A DNA stretch of 64,000 nt from Flavobacteriales bacterium (lineage in GTDB: Bacteria > Bacteroidota > Bacteroidia > Flavobacteriales_F > PHOS-HE28), in the NCBI GenBank assembly GCA_016717305.1, contig JADKFY010000007.1, positions 1-64,000 on the forward strand. Direction: 5' to 3'. The translations under genes and the position numbers were made by a program. The notes under the pieces were generated by a model that was not told where the DNA came from, did no database searches, and was given only the letters and a program-made list of their open reading frames with translations. Positions 37,636 through 46,687 of the stretch are shown piece by piece. Every line of letters starts with the position of its first letter. The stretch's first letter is position 1.

Positions 37636-39351
37636 CTATTCGATCAAGCGTGCCACAGGATACCGGCGGTAACCGGGTTCGAAATACGGGGATCGCTGGT
37701 ACACGAAATACAGCTGCGCCCATGCATCTTTTGCGAAGGCGGGGTCCCTAGCGCGTTCCGCTTCCAGTGCGGCCTTGAGCGCGGGATCCTTGCTCAATAG
37801 TTCTGCAGCGATGTCTTCGAACACGTAGTCGCTGAACCATTCTTTTTGTTGAAGGATGCTGTCGAAGAAACCCCATGCGAAGTAGCTATCGGCGCAGCGT
37901 GGTTCCAGGACCTCCATGACCAATCGGTCGGTGGCACTGCCCATTGGGATGATCCAGTCTCCCGGTTGAATGGTTATCTCCTCTTTGGTCAACTGCGTTT
38001 CGATGCTGTGGTGCAAATAGTGGCCCTCATAAGGCGTTGCTACGGTCTCAAAGCGCGTGATGCGATACACTTCCGCAGAGTCACGACTTTCGACAGTGGC
38101 TTGGGACATGGGTACGCCGTCCAACTTCAAGCGTTCGATCGCTTCGCGCCATGCTTGTGGTACCAGATATGCTTTGGGTTTGTCCAGTTGCAAGGTTGGT
38201 TTCGCTCGATCCAGCCAGGGCACGCTGGATGTTTGTGGACGTGCACGGTCATACTTGATCCGCTCCAAGCCGGTCACCTCACTTTTGACCTTTTCCACAG
38301 CGTAGCCTTTCCATTCCATTGTTGTCCGTTGTGTGGTGTCCAGCGCCCAATTGAAGCCGAACGATGTGCCCGTAGCCACATTCGTCTTGGCCTTTGCACG
38401 CGCCTCTTTCAGCTCTAAAGGATGTTCGTTCATGGCGGCAAGTGTGGCGAGTTGCAGTTGGAAGGTGGCATTCACTCGGTCTTCGTATGGTTTTAGCATA
38501 TGCGTTTCGCTCAAGATCCCGATCCGCTGTCTCAGCGCTGCGTGTCCCGTGCTATAACGTGGCCCGTCCACAAAACCGATCAATCCTTCATCAGGTGTTG
38601 AACCCTCGGTTTCGAAATACGGGCACATGGGGATCTTCCTGTTCTCCATCCAATCATAAAGCCGTGGAACCAGCACTTTTTGGGTGAAGGCATTCAACTT
38701 GGCGTCCTGCTTGTCTACTTGGGTAGTGAGCAATTCCATCACATACTGGTGGTCAGCGCCGTTGCTCACATGGGTCTCGAAGTAGACATCGGGGTCCCAA
38801 TAATTCATTGCGGCGATCATCGACCTCGCATTACGGGAATCGGTCTTAATGAGATCCCGGTTCAGGTCCAAATTCCGGGCATTTCCACGAAAACCATACT
38901 CCTCCGGTCCGTTCTGGTTGGCACGACTTGTTCCACTTCGGTTCTTGGCGCCGCTCACATTGTAGACCGGCACGATGCACACGGCGGTATTCGCCAATAA
39001 ACCCATGTACTGATCACTGTCCAGCAAGGCTTGTGCGAGCAGTAAGCTGGCATCAACGCCATCGGGTTCACCGGGGTGAATGGCATTGGTGATCCACAAA
39101 ATGTTCTTGCCTGCCGCACGAATACTATCCGGGGTAAACCCACTTCCATCTGCTAGGACGAAGAGGTGTATCGGGGAACCGTCATCATCGAGGCCGATCT
39201 CAAGCAGCTTGGCCCCGCCGTACGGAAGGTCCAGTGCCGTGTAGCGCTCGATAACCTGTTCCCAAGTAAAGGTGGTCGTGCCTTTGAATGCCCACTGCGC
39301 ATGCAGGTTGATTGATATTACCGCGAGAAAGGAAAAGCCGAGATACCGCAT
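37636..39351 (-). CDS. Secreted M14-family zinc carboxypeptidase
   Basis: 571 residues from ATG 39351 (signal MRYLGFSFLAVISINLHAQ). The zinc site is in NAIHPGEPDG (His-x-x-Glu), with the third ligand in FETHVSNGADHQ. The substrate-binding Asn-Arg segment is ARNLDLNRDLIKTDS, and the catalytic Glu is expected in LSETHML. The C-terminal 200 residues are an accessory domain common in Bacteroidota M14 peptidases. The family removes C-terminal residues from peptides or trims muropeptides; here an extracytoplasmic role in peptide use is likely. No neighbour on the same transcript specifies the substrate. Confidence 0.9.
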   Translation of the reverse strand: MRYLGFSFLAVISINLHAQWAFKGTTTFTWEQVIERYTALDLPYGGAKLLEIGLDDDGSPIHLFVLADGSGFTPDSIRAAGKNILWITNAIHPGEPDGVDASLLLAQALLDSDQYMGLLANTAVCIVPVYNVSGAKNRSGTSRANQNGPEEYGFRGNARNLDLNRDLIKTDSRNARSMIAAMNYWDPDVYFETHVSNGADHQYVMELLTTQVDKQDAKLNAFTQKVLVPRLYDWMENRKIPMCPYFETEGSTPDEGLIGFVDGPRYSTGHAALRQRIGILSETHMLKPYEDRVNATFQLQLATLAAMNEHPLELKEARAKAKTNVATGTSFGFNWALDTTQRTTMEWKGYAVEKVKSEVTGLERIKYDRARPQTSSVPWLDRAKPTLQLDKPKAYLVPQAWREAIERLKLDGVPMSQATVESRDSAEVYRITRFETVATPYEGHYLHHSIETQLTKEEITIQPGDWIIPMGSATDRLVMEVLEPRCADSYFAWGFFDSILQQKEWFSDYVFEDIAAELLSKDPALKAALEAERARDPAFAKDAWAQLYFVYQRSPYFEPGYRRYPVARLIE

Positions 39352-39523
39352 GCCACAAAGTTGCGTTGCGGAATGGAACCAGTTGGGTGGACTGCTCACG
39401 CAGAAAGGAAGGAACCGTGAATGGACGTGAATGAACGTAAATATAGAAAGATCTCATTGCCTTTCATTTTCGTCCATTCCCGGTTGAAAAAGAATGCAGT
39501 TCTCAAAACAGTGGAAAAGGCGA

Positions 39524-39553
39524 ACCCCGGCTCCAAGGCAGCGGAACCGGGGT
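39524..39553 (-). terminator. Possible terminator, minus strand
   Basis: An inverted repeat with arms ACCCCGGCTCC and GGAACCGGGGT (10 of 11 pairing) and an 8-base loop. Read on the minus strand it is followed within five bases by TTTT. It would end a transcript from the small minus-strand frame 39603-39767. Confidence 0.4.
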
Positions 39554-39602
39554 CCTATAACACAGGGTCGGTGGGGACCCCGTGAAATGTGCGGAATAAT
39601 AC

Positions 39603-39767
39603 TTAGGCCATCGGGTACACCAAGGTGTCTGCTGGGTAGGCTTCTTCCTGAACGGCAACTACTTGTTCAGTCTTGCCGGTTTCGTCAATTACCGGGATCG
39701 CTTGGGCGAAGAGTTGCTCATCGTCCGTAAGGCAAAGAAGAAGGGTAAGCGTTTGGACCGGCCACAT
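39603..39767 (-). CDS. Possible small exported peptide
   Basis: 54 residues from ATG 39767. The start MWPVQTLTLLLCL looks like a short hydrophobic leader; it is followed by LFAQA, a plausible cleavage site, and an acidic mature part of about 35 residues (IPVIDETGKTEQVVAVQEE, then Pro-rich end). A hairpin with a T-run lies 50 bases past its stop on the same strand. The leader contains three acidic residues before the cleavage site, which weakens the case. No family; low confidence. Confidence 0.35.
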   Translation of the reverse strand: MWPVQTLTLLLCLTDDEQLFAQAIPVIDETGKTEQVVAVQEEAYPADTLVYPMA

Positions 39768-39937
39768 GCTGTTCTTTGGGTTTAGAGTATGAAGTGGTCA
39801 ATTCCTTAGAGTGGTGCAAGATTTGGCGATCAGCGACCAAAAGTCAAGACGAATGGCCAATTATCTTCGACGAAACAAACATCTGATCGACGAATTATGT
39901 TCCGAATTAGGCTACAACAGCGTCCAATATCCGAACA

Positions 39938-41543
39938 TTGGCCCATTCGGAAGTGGGCGGATACCTTCAGCCGCTGAAAAGCAAGCACCCTTTCATTTTG
40001 AACGCGACATCGAACCCACCGGAAAAGGGCTTATGGAAAGTGATCGGGGCATCCTCGTTGGGCACCTTGATCGAATGGTACGACTTCTACATCTTCGGAA
40101 GCTTGGCCACGGTACTTGCCAGCCAGTTCTTTCCGAAGGAGAACCCCACCGCGGCGCTGTTGAGCATCTTGGCCACGTTCGCTGCGGGTTTTGTTGTTCG
40201 ACCGTTCGGTGCTTTGGTCTTTGGGCGCATCGGCGATATGGTGGGCCGCAAATACACCTTCTTGCTCACCTTGGTGATCATGGGCGGCAGCACTTTCGCC
40301 ATTGGTCTCGTCCCTGGATATGCGAGGATCGGTTATGCTGCTCCGATCCTTGTTCTCGTTTTGCGTCTTCTGCAAGGGTTGGCCCTGGGCGGCGAGTATG
40401 GCGGAGCAGCCACCTACGTAGCTGAACATGCTCCCACAGGTCGAAGAGGCTTCTACACGTCTTGGATCCAGACCACGGCCACATTGGGATTGTTCGTCTC
40501 GTTGGGCGTGATCTTGATCACCCGGCAAGTGCTCGACAGTGACCCAATTGCTTCGATCGCGAAGTTCAACGAATGGGGCTGGCGCATCCCCTTCTTGCTT
40601 TCCATTGTGCTGGTGGTCGTTTCGGTCTACATCCGAATGAAGATGGAGGAAAGTCCCCTTTTCGCTAAGTTGAAACGTGAAGGGAACACTGCAAAGAACC
40701 CGTTGAAAGAGAGTTTTGCGCGCAAAGCAAATTTGAAGTTGGTCCTTCTGGCCTTGTTCGGTGCAGCTATGGGCCAAGGGGTCGTGTGGTACACGGGCCA
40801 GTTCTATGCTCAGAGCTTTTTGGAGAACGTGTGCCATGTGGACTTCGCACAATCACGAACTATCCTGATCTGGGCGATCCTCTTCGCCACGCCGTTCTTC
40901 GTGGTCTTCGGTGGTTGGAGTGATAGGGTGGGTCGCAAGTGGATCATGCTCCTTGGGATGCTGCTGGCAGTGTTCACATACCGGCCTTTGTTCGGGGCCA
41001 TGGAGCGGATTACTTCCAGACCTTTCGGCAAGGACGTTTTGGACCAGCGAGAGAGCTCGGTCATGGGAACGGATTTGACCCTTCAAGGCCAAAACGTTAT
41101 TGGTCACAACCACACTTTTTCCGGATGGGACCGTGATCACCTACACTGGACCAATTGTCGGGTTTGGAGACCAATTTAATTTCAACGCGCCCGGCGTGAA
41201 ATGGAACAAGGTGATGGGCAACAGCAGATACTGGTCCTTGGTCGGCATCATCTTCATCATGATCCTGTACGTGACCATGGTCTACGGCCCGATCGCCGCC
41301 TTTTTGGTGGAACTCTTCCCTACCCGGATCCGCTACACGAGCATGAGCCTGCCCTACCACATCGGGAACGGAATTTTCGGCGGGCTTACACCATTCATCG
41401 CCACATTGCTGACGACGATCTACGCCAAAGACGTGCTTGTCGGCCTCTGGTACCCGATCGTGATCACCTCGGTGTGCTTCGTGATCGGTGCGTTGTACGT
41501 ATCCGGTCGATCGGGTTCTTCAGCCAACGAAACGAACGAATGA
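39938..41543 (+). CDS. MHS-family (ProP/ShiA-like) metabolite:proton symporter (one frameshift)
   Basis: About 535 residues across a break. The start is uncertain: TTG 39938 or TTG 39998; conservation begins at KGLWKVIGASSLGTLIEWYDFYIFG. MFS motifs of the metabolite:H+ symporter branch are clear (FGRIGDMVGRKYTFLLTL, RLLQGLALGGEYGGAATYVAEHAP, GWSDRVGRKWIMLLGM). The frame breaks at about 41095-41103; the second part resumes at VTTTLFPDGTVITYTG and ends with the last helices (LPYHIGNGIFGGLTPFIATLL). A long extracytoplasmic insert lies around the break. Substrates in this branch are organic acids, betaines or shikimate. The next gene overlaps by ATGA, and acs follows, so acetate or a related monocarboxylate is a reasonable guess. 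Confidence 0.85.
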
Positions 41544-41782
41544 CCATGGACCAACTGAAACGCGCAGCCGGCATTTTGTGGATGATCCTTGGACCATTGG
41601 CCGTATACTATTTAGTACAAACGGCCGCCATCGAGATCGCGAAGAAGCCCGTTATCGACACCAAGATCCAATGGGGTGTTTTCGTTGGGGTCTTTATTCC
41701 GATCGCCATTGGTCTGGTCCTTTTTGGCTGGTATGCATGGAAGGGTGAGTATGATGAGCAGGCCGCTGTGAAGGGCAAATAG
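41540..41782 (+). CDS. Small two-helix membrane protein linked to the MHS transporter
   Basis: 80 residues from ATG 41540, overlapping the transporter stop as ATGA. Two membrane helices: AAGILWMILGPLAVYYLVQ and WGVFVGVFIPIAIGLVLFGWYAW, with a short charged C-terminus. It resembles small proteins that recur beside MHS transporters in Bacteroidota (I believe annotated as DUF6814, from memory). Overlap and topology suggest an accessory subunit or stabiliser of the transporter; this is inferred from position only. Confidence 0.75.
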   Translation: MTMDQLKRAAGILWMILGPLAVYYLVQTAAIEIAKKPVIDTKIQWGVFVGVFIPIAIGLVLFGWYAWKGEYDEQAAVKGK

Positions 41783-41836
41783 CAAGGAAACCTACTTTCG
41801 TCTCCACGGCCTTGTGCAAATTGGCCGTTCAGCTCG

Positions 41837-43736
41837 ATGGCCTACAACAAGATCAGTTCCAAGCAGGAATACGACGAAGCATACGCGCTAAGCGTAAAGG
41901 ATCCCGAAGGGTTTTGGGCCGCACAGGCGGAAAGCTTCACTTGGAAAAAGAAGTGGGACAAGACCTTGGAGTGGGACTTCGAAAAAGGCGACTCCCAGTG
42001 GTTCGTAGGCGGAAAGCTGAACATAACGGAGAACTGCCTCGATCGGCATTTGGCAGAGCGTGGGAACAAGCTGGCGATCATCTGGGAGCCGAACGACCCG
42101 AAGGAACGCCCGATCCGCTTGACCTACCGCGAGTTGCACGACCGGGTTTGCCGCTACGCCAATGTTCTGAAACTCAATGGGTTGAAGAAAGGCGACCGCG
42201 TTGCCGTTTACACACCCATGATACCCGAACTAGTGGTTTGCGTTTTGGCGTGTGCGCGGATCGGGGCCATACACAGCGTGGTGTTCTGTGGGTTCAGTGC
42301 GCAGAGCCTGGCCGATCGTATCAATGATGCCGAAGCCGTGGCCGTGCTTTGCAGCGATGGCATGTTCCGCGGCGCCAAAGAGATGCCCGTGAAAGCAGTG
42401 GTGGATGAGGCCTTGGAGCAGTGCAAGAGCGTGAAAAAGGTGATCGTGACCGAACGCGTGAAATGGGCGGTACACATGGTGAAGGACCGCGATGTGTGGC
42501 TGCACGATGAGCTGGAGAAAGTCGACGCGAATTGCCCCGCCGAACCCATGGATGCCGAGGACCCGCTCTTCATCCTGTATACCAGCGGCAGCACGGGTAA
42601 GCCGAAGGGCGTGGTGCACACCGTGGGTGGCTACATGGTCTATTCCGACTACAGCTTCCGTAACGTGTTCCAGGTCGAGGAGAGCGATGTGTTCTTCTGC
42701 ACTGCCGATGTGGGTTGGATCACCGGCCACAGCTACATCGCCTACGGCCCCACGTTGGCGGGTGCCACCCAAGTGATGTTCGAGGGCGTGCCCACCTTTC
42801 CGGATGCGGGGCGCTTTTGGGAGATCGTGGACAAGCATGCAGTGAGCATTTTCTACACGGCACCTACTGCGATCCGGAGCCTGATGGCCCATGGGATCGA
42901 TCATGTGCTCCCCTATTCGCTGCATTCGTTGCGCGTGCTCGGCAGCGTTGGTGAACCGATCAACGAAGAAGCGTGGCATTGGTATAAAACACACATCGGC
43001 AAAGGCAAATGCCCGATCGTGGACACCTGGTGGCAAACGGAAACGGGCGGCATCATGATCAGCTCGATCGCGGGTGTTACGGATGAAAAGCCCAGCCATG
43101 CCGCTTATCCCGTTCCCGGTATACAGCCAGTACTGCTCACTGCGGAAGGAAAAGGAGATCACCGAGAACGAGGTGGAAGGCATGCTGTGCATGAAGTTCC
43201 CGTGGCCGAGCATCCTGCGCACGACCTGGGGGGATCACGAACGTTGCAAACAGACCTACTTCAGCAGTTACAAGGGCATGTACTTCACCGGCGATGGTGC
43301 CAAGCGCGATGCCGACGGTCGCTACCGGATCATCGGCCGAGTTGATGATGTGATCAATGTGAGCGGCCACCGCTTCGGAACTGCGGAGATCGAGAGCGCG
43401 ATCAACACTGCAAAAGGTGTGGTTGAAAGTGCGGTGGTGGGTTTCCCGCACGACATCAAGGGGCAAGGAATCTATGCGTACGTGGTCACTGAAAAGCCTG
43501 TCGACGACCCCGAAGACATGCGCGGCAGCATCATCGAAGCTGTGGTGGCGGGCATCGGCCGCATCGCCAAGCCGGACAAGATCCAGTTCGTAAGCGGGCT
43601 ACCGAAAACGCGTAGTGGCAAGATCATGCGCAGGATCCTGCGGAAGGTGGCGGAGAACGAGTTGGGGAGTTTGGGGGATACCTCTACGCTGTTGGATCCG
43701 GCGGTGGTTGATGAGATCGTTGGGGGAAAGTTGTAG
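41837..43736 (+). CDS. acs: Acetyl-CoA synthetase (AMP-forming), one frameshift
   Basis: About 633 residues across a break at GG 43154-43155 (one G too many). N-terminal segment QAESFTWKKKWDKTLEWDF is typical of Acs. AMP-binding motif YTSGSTGKPKGVVHT (about residues 250-264), acetate pocket WITGHSYIAYGP and DTWWQTETGG are conserved. The C-terminal lid has GRVDDVINVSGHRFGTAEIE and the regulated lysine in KTRSGKIMRRILRK. It activates acetate with ATP and CoA to acetyl-CoA. Removing one G joins LLTAEGK to EITENEVEGML without loss. Placed directly after the transporter pair with a gap of 54 bases, it probably forms an acetate-use unit. Confidence 0.95.
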
Positions 43737-43784
43737 GGTTTCGCTTGACTGCCTACATGCGGAGCGTGCCTAGGGTCCACCCTT

Positions 43785-45817
43785 TCACGGAGTGGTGGTG
43801 AAAACTTTCTGCACCTCGAAGAACGCCGGCTTGGGGTTGCCCTCGTAGTCGATGATGCTCCAGCTCGGACCCGGCCAACAATCGTTCAACTGCCAGAGCA
43901 AAGTGCCCATGCAGTGTGGCTGGGCGGCGATGTGTGCTTCCGTGGCCAAGCGATAGGCTTTGGCTTGCACCCGTTGGCTGGCATCGATGAAACCGCCAAG
44001 CGTGGTGGGCTTCTCCTCTCCTAGTTCACGCTCGATCGCATCCCAGATCGGTTTGTCGGTCTTGTAGCTGCGCTGAAGCCTGTTCACCGCCGGGGAACCG
44101 AGGAAGAGTTCCTTCGGGTCGATGTAATGCGAAAGCAGTGCACTATCCGGGTAGCTCTGGAAGCCCCATTCGCTTACGAAACGGCCTACGTTGTTCTTGA
44201 AGGAAGAGAATGCGCTGTCGCCGTGCCACACGCCCCAGTAATGTAGGTCGCCTTTAGTGAGTCCTTCGGCGTTGCCCCAGTTGCTGAGGGGGGAGGTTGG
44301 CGTGTAGGGCTTGTCTGAAAACGCGTTCGGGATACTTACCTGAAAGAACTTCTCTTGCACCTGGGACACACGGCTTGAATCGACATCGTGAATGCTGTAG
44401 CGTTGTTGCCAGCCCCAGTTCCTCCATGCCACATCGAGTTCATTGTTCCCGCACCAAAGCACCACGCTTGGATGATGGTCGGAGCGCTCTGCGAGGTCAT
44501 CGATCTCTCGAAGGGAATTGTCAAGGTACTCTCGTCCCAATGATGTGTTGGTGAACGTGTAGTCGATGCCTGCTGGAACCAGATTGGCGAACATCAGATC
44601 CTGCCATACCATTATACCCGCAGTATCGCACGCGGTGTAGAATTCCTCAGGTGGATAAATACCGCCCGCCCAGATGCGGACCATGTTCATGTTCGCCTGT
44701 TGCAGGTCGCGAACGATCTTCAACCAATCCAATATCGTGATCTCGCTCGGAAACATCTTGAGCGGGACAAGGTTGCAACCTTTGGCGAACACAGGCTCAC
44801 CATTCACCAGAAATTGAAAAGTCTTGCCCGTGCTATCTGCTATCTGCTCAAGCTCGATCGCGCGCAATGCGATAGGTTTGCGATATGTGTCCAACAGCTG
44901 GCCCTTGCGCCACAATTCCACCCGCAACTGATGGACGTCTTGCTCTCCGCTGCCATTCGGGAACCAAGGCTTGAAGTCCGTCTTCCGCAGTTTCCGGACA
45001 TGCGTGCATGATGGCCCCCAACACCCTCGAGTCGTCGAAGCCCTCCTGTTTATCTCAAGCACATCATCTACATACACCTTGTACCTAACTCTGATGCGCG
45101 ACTTCTGGAATCCATCCGTGTAGAAATTGGCCTCGAACATCAACGGTCGATCGATGGAAAGAGGATCAGGTTCGATTGAGACATTTTCGATACTAGCGGT
45201 GCTCCAACAATGTAATTCCACCCCCTGCCAGATCCCACTTGTCACCAACCGGGGCAGAAATCCCACCCGAACTGGTAGGCCGCCTTGCGGATGTAAGGGC
45301 TCACACCGCTGGGGTCGTTGTCATGCGGCAGTTGGATCCCATATGCATCGCGCAGCTTCGCCCCTTCTTTGATCGGGCTGCGGAAGATCACTTTCAGTTC
45401 ATTTTCACCTTGCCGGAGTAGCTCCTTCACCGGCCATTCCCATGAGCGGAACATGTTGTCGGCCTTACCGATGAGCGAGTCGTTGAGGTAGACCTCTGCG
45501 AAGGTGTCCAGCCCTTTGAAGACAAGGTCCAGATGACCATGCTTCAACAAGGTGTCGGTTGCGATTATGGTGCGTTTGTAGATCCACGCCTCGTTCTCGA
45601 TCCATTGCACACTGTCGACGTTGCTGCCCTTGTAGGGGTCGGGTATCAAGCCATTCCGGAGCAGATCGGAATGGACCACACCAGGTACTTCCGCCGGGTA
45701 CCATTGCTCTTTCCCTACTTGGGAAAAGGACCAACCGTCGTGCAAGGGGATGTGGACCTCTTGAGCGCCGGCAAGTGCGAAAGACAGCCAACAAACGATA
45801 GCCAATAAAGACCTCAT
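43785..45817 (-). CDS. Beta-mannosidase, glycoside hydrolase family 2 (one frameshift)
   Basis: About 677 residues across a break at the GGGG run 45251-45254 (plus-strand view); one base is missing. The signal peptide is MRSLLAIVCWLSFALAGAQ. The N-terminal sugar-binding domain has VPGVVHSDLLRNGLIPDPY and GLDTFAEVYLNDSLIG. The break falls in the conserved Gly-Trp-Asp-x-x-Pro-Arg-Leu-Val-Thr-Ser-Gly segment. The TIM barrel has the acid/base in VVLWCGNNELD and the nucleophile in FVSEWGFQSYP. It is shorter than many GH2 beta-mannosidases (about 850) because C-terminal domains are absent. It removes terminal beta-linked mannose, as in the N-glycan core. Its start overlaps cutC by four bases. Confidence 0.9.
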
Positions 45818-46551
45818 CGCAAGCCCGCTTTTACCAATTCGTTCAGCACTCCTTCGATCTTAGCGATATCGGGTTCCGTTCCGAAGTCGAAACCGGCGGA
45901 GCTAGCGCTCATTGCAGCTCCTGCCTGTGGACGATGCAGCGCTCGTTGCGCGGAAAAATGTACCTCCTGCGCGCCGGTCCGTTCCACCAGTTCCACCACG
46001 TTCTTTGGGTTGACTCCGCCACCAATGGCCACTTGGAATTGTCCATTGCACCGGGTCATGATGGCTTTGATCCCGGCAATGCCGTCCATGGCCGAGGTCC
46101 TTCCACCGGAAGTGAGCACCCGATCGATACCCAAGGCGAGACATTGGTCCACGATACGGATCGGATCCAAGGCTACATCAATTGCACGGTGGAAGGTGAC
46201 CTCACTTTCGGGCGCAACTTCCTTAACGGATCGCATAAGCGTTTGGTCCAGATCCCCACTCGCGGTCAATGCACCGGTGACCAAGGATAATGCCCCTCCA
46301 CCGAAAACCTCGGCATCGGTAAGCAGTACGCGGCTTTCTGCTGGTGTGTAAACGAACCCTGCCGGGGTGGGTCGTATAAGGACACGCACATGGATACTGA
46401 CCGCGACACGAATGGAATCGACAAGGCCGGAGCTGGGGGTGATCCCGCCGCAAGCCAACCAACTGCACACTTCCACTGAATCGGCACCCAATGCCTGTGC
46501 AGCGACTGCTTCCTCCACGGAGGTAACACACACTTCGACCGCAATTGCCAT
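45814..46551 (-). CDS. cutC: CutC family protein
   Basis: 245 residues forming a TIM barrel of the CutC family: VEVCVTSVEEAVAAQALGADSVEVC at the N-terminus, VLIRPTPAGFVYT, EVTFHRAIDVALDP (the conserved Phe-His-Arg-Ala-Phe/Ile-Asp segment), VLTSGGRTSAMDGIAG and VAIGGGVNPKNV. CutC was linked to copper tolerance in early work, but that role is disputed and the reaction is not settled. It is a cytoplasmic protein. Cotranscribed with the beta-mannosidase gene downstream (ATGA overlap), an arrangement that suggests a sugar-related role in this genome; this is inference. Confidence 0.9.
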   Translation of the reverse strand: MAIAVEVCVTSVEEAVAAQALGADSVEVCSWLACGGITPSSGLVDSIRVAVSIHVRVLIRPTPAGFVYTPAESRVLLTDAEVFGGGALSLVTGALTASGDLDQTLMRSVKEVAPESEVTFHRAIDVALDPIRIVDQCLALGIDRVLTSGGRTSAMDGIAGIKAIMTRCNGQFQVAIGGGVNPKNVVELVERTGAQEVHFSAQRALHRPQAGAAMSASSAGFDFGTEPDIAKIEGVLNELVKAGLR

Positions 46552-46687
46552 GGTCCAAACTTACGCGGGGATCAGCGCCGCGAGGACCAGTGTTCGAATG
46601 ATCATCGCGCTGCTACAGCTGGACCGATGAAACCCTAAGGTCTCCAATTCGTAGAACACCGACCGGAAAACGCTCATATTCCGAACA

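Noticed and set aside
39811..40425. 204-codon plus-strand frame at the start of the MHS transporter
   Set aside because: After about codon 40 it runs out of frame through the conserved transporter sequence; only the first part is unassigned and shows no motif. It might hold a short upstream peptide, but nothing supports that.
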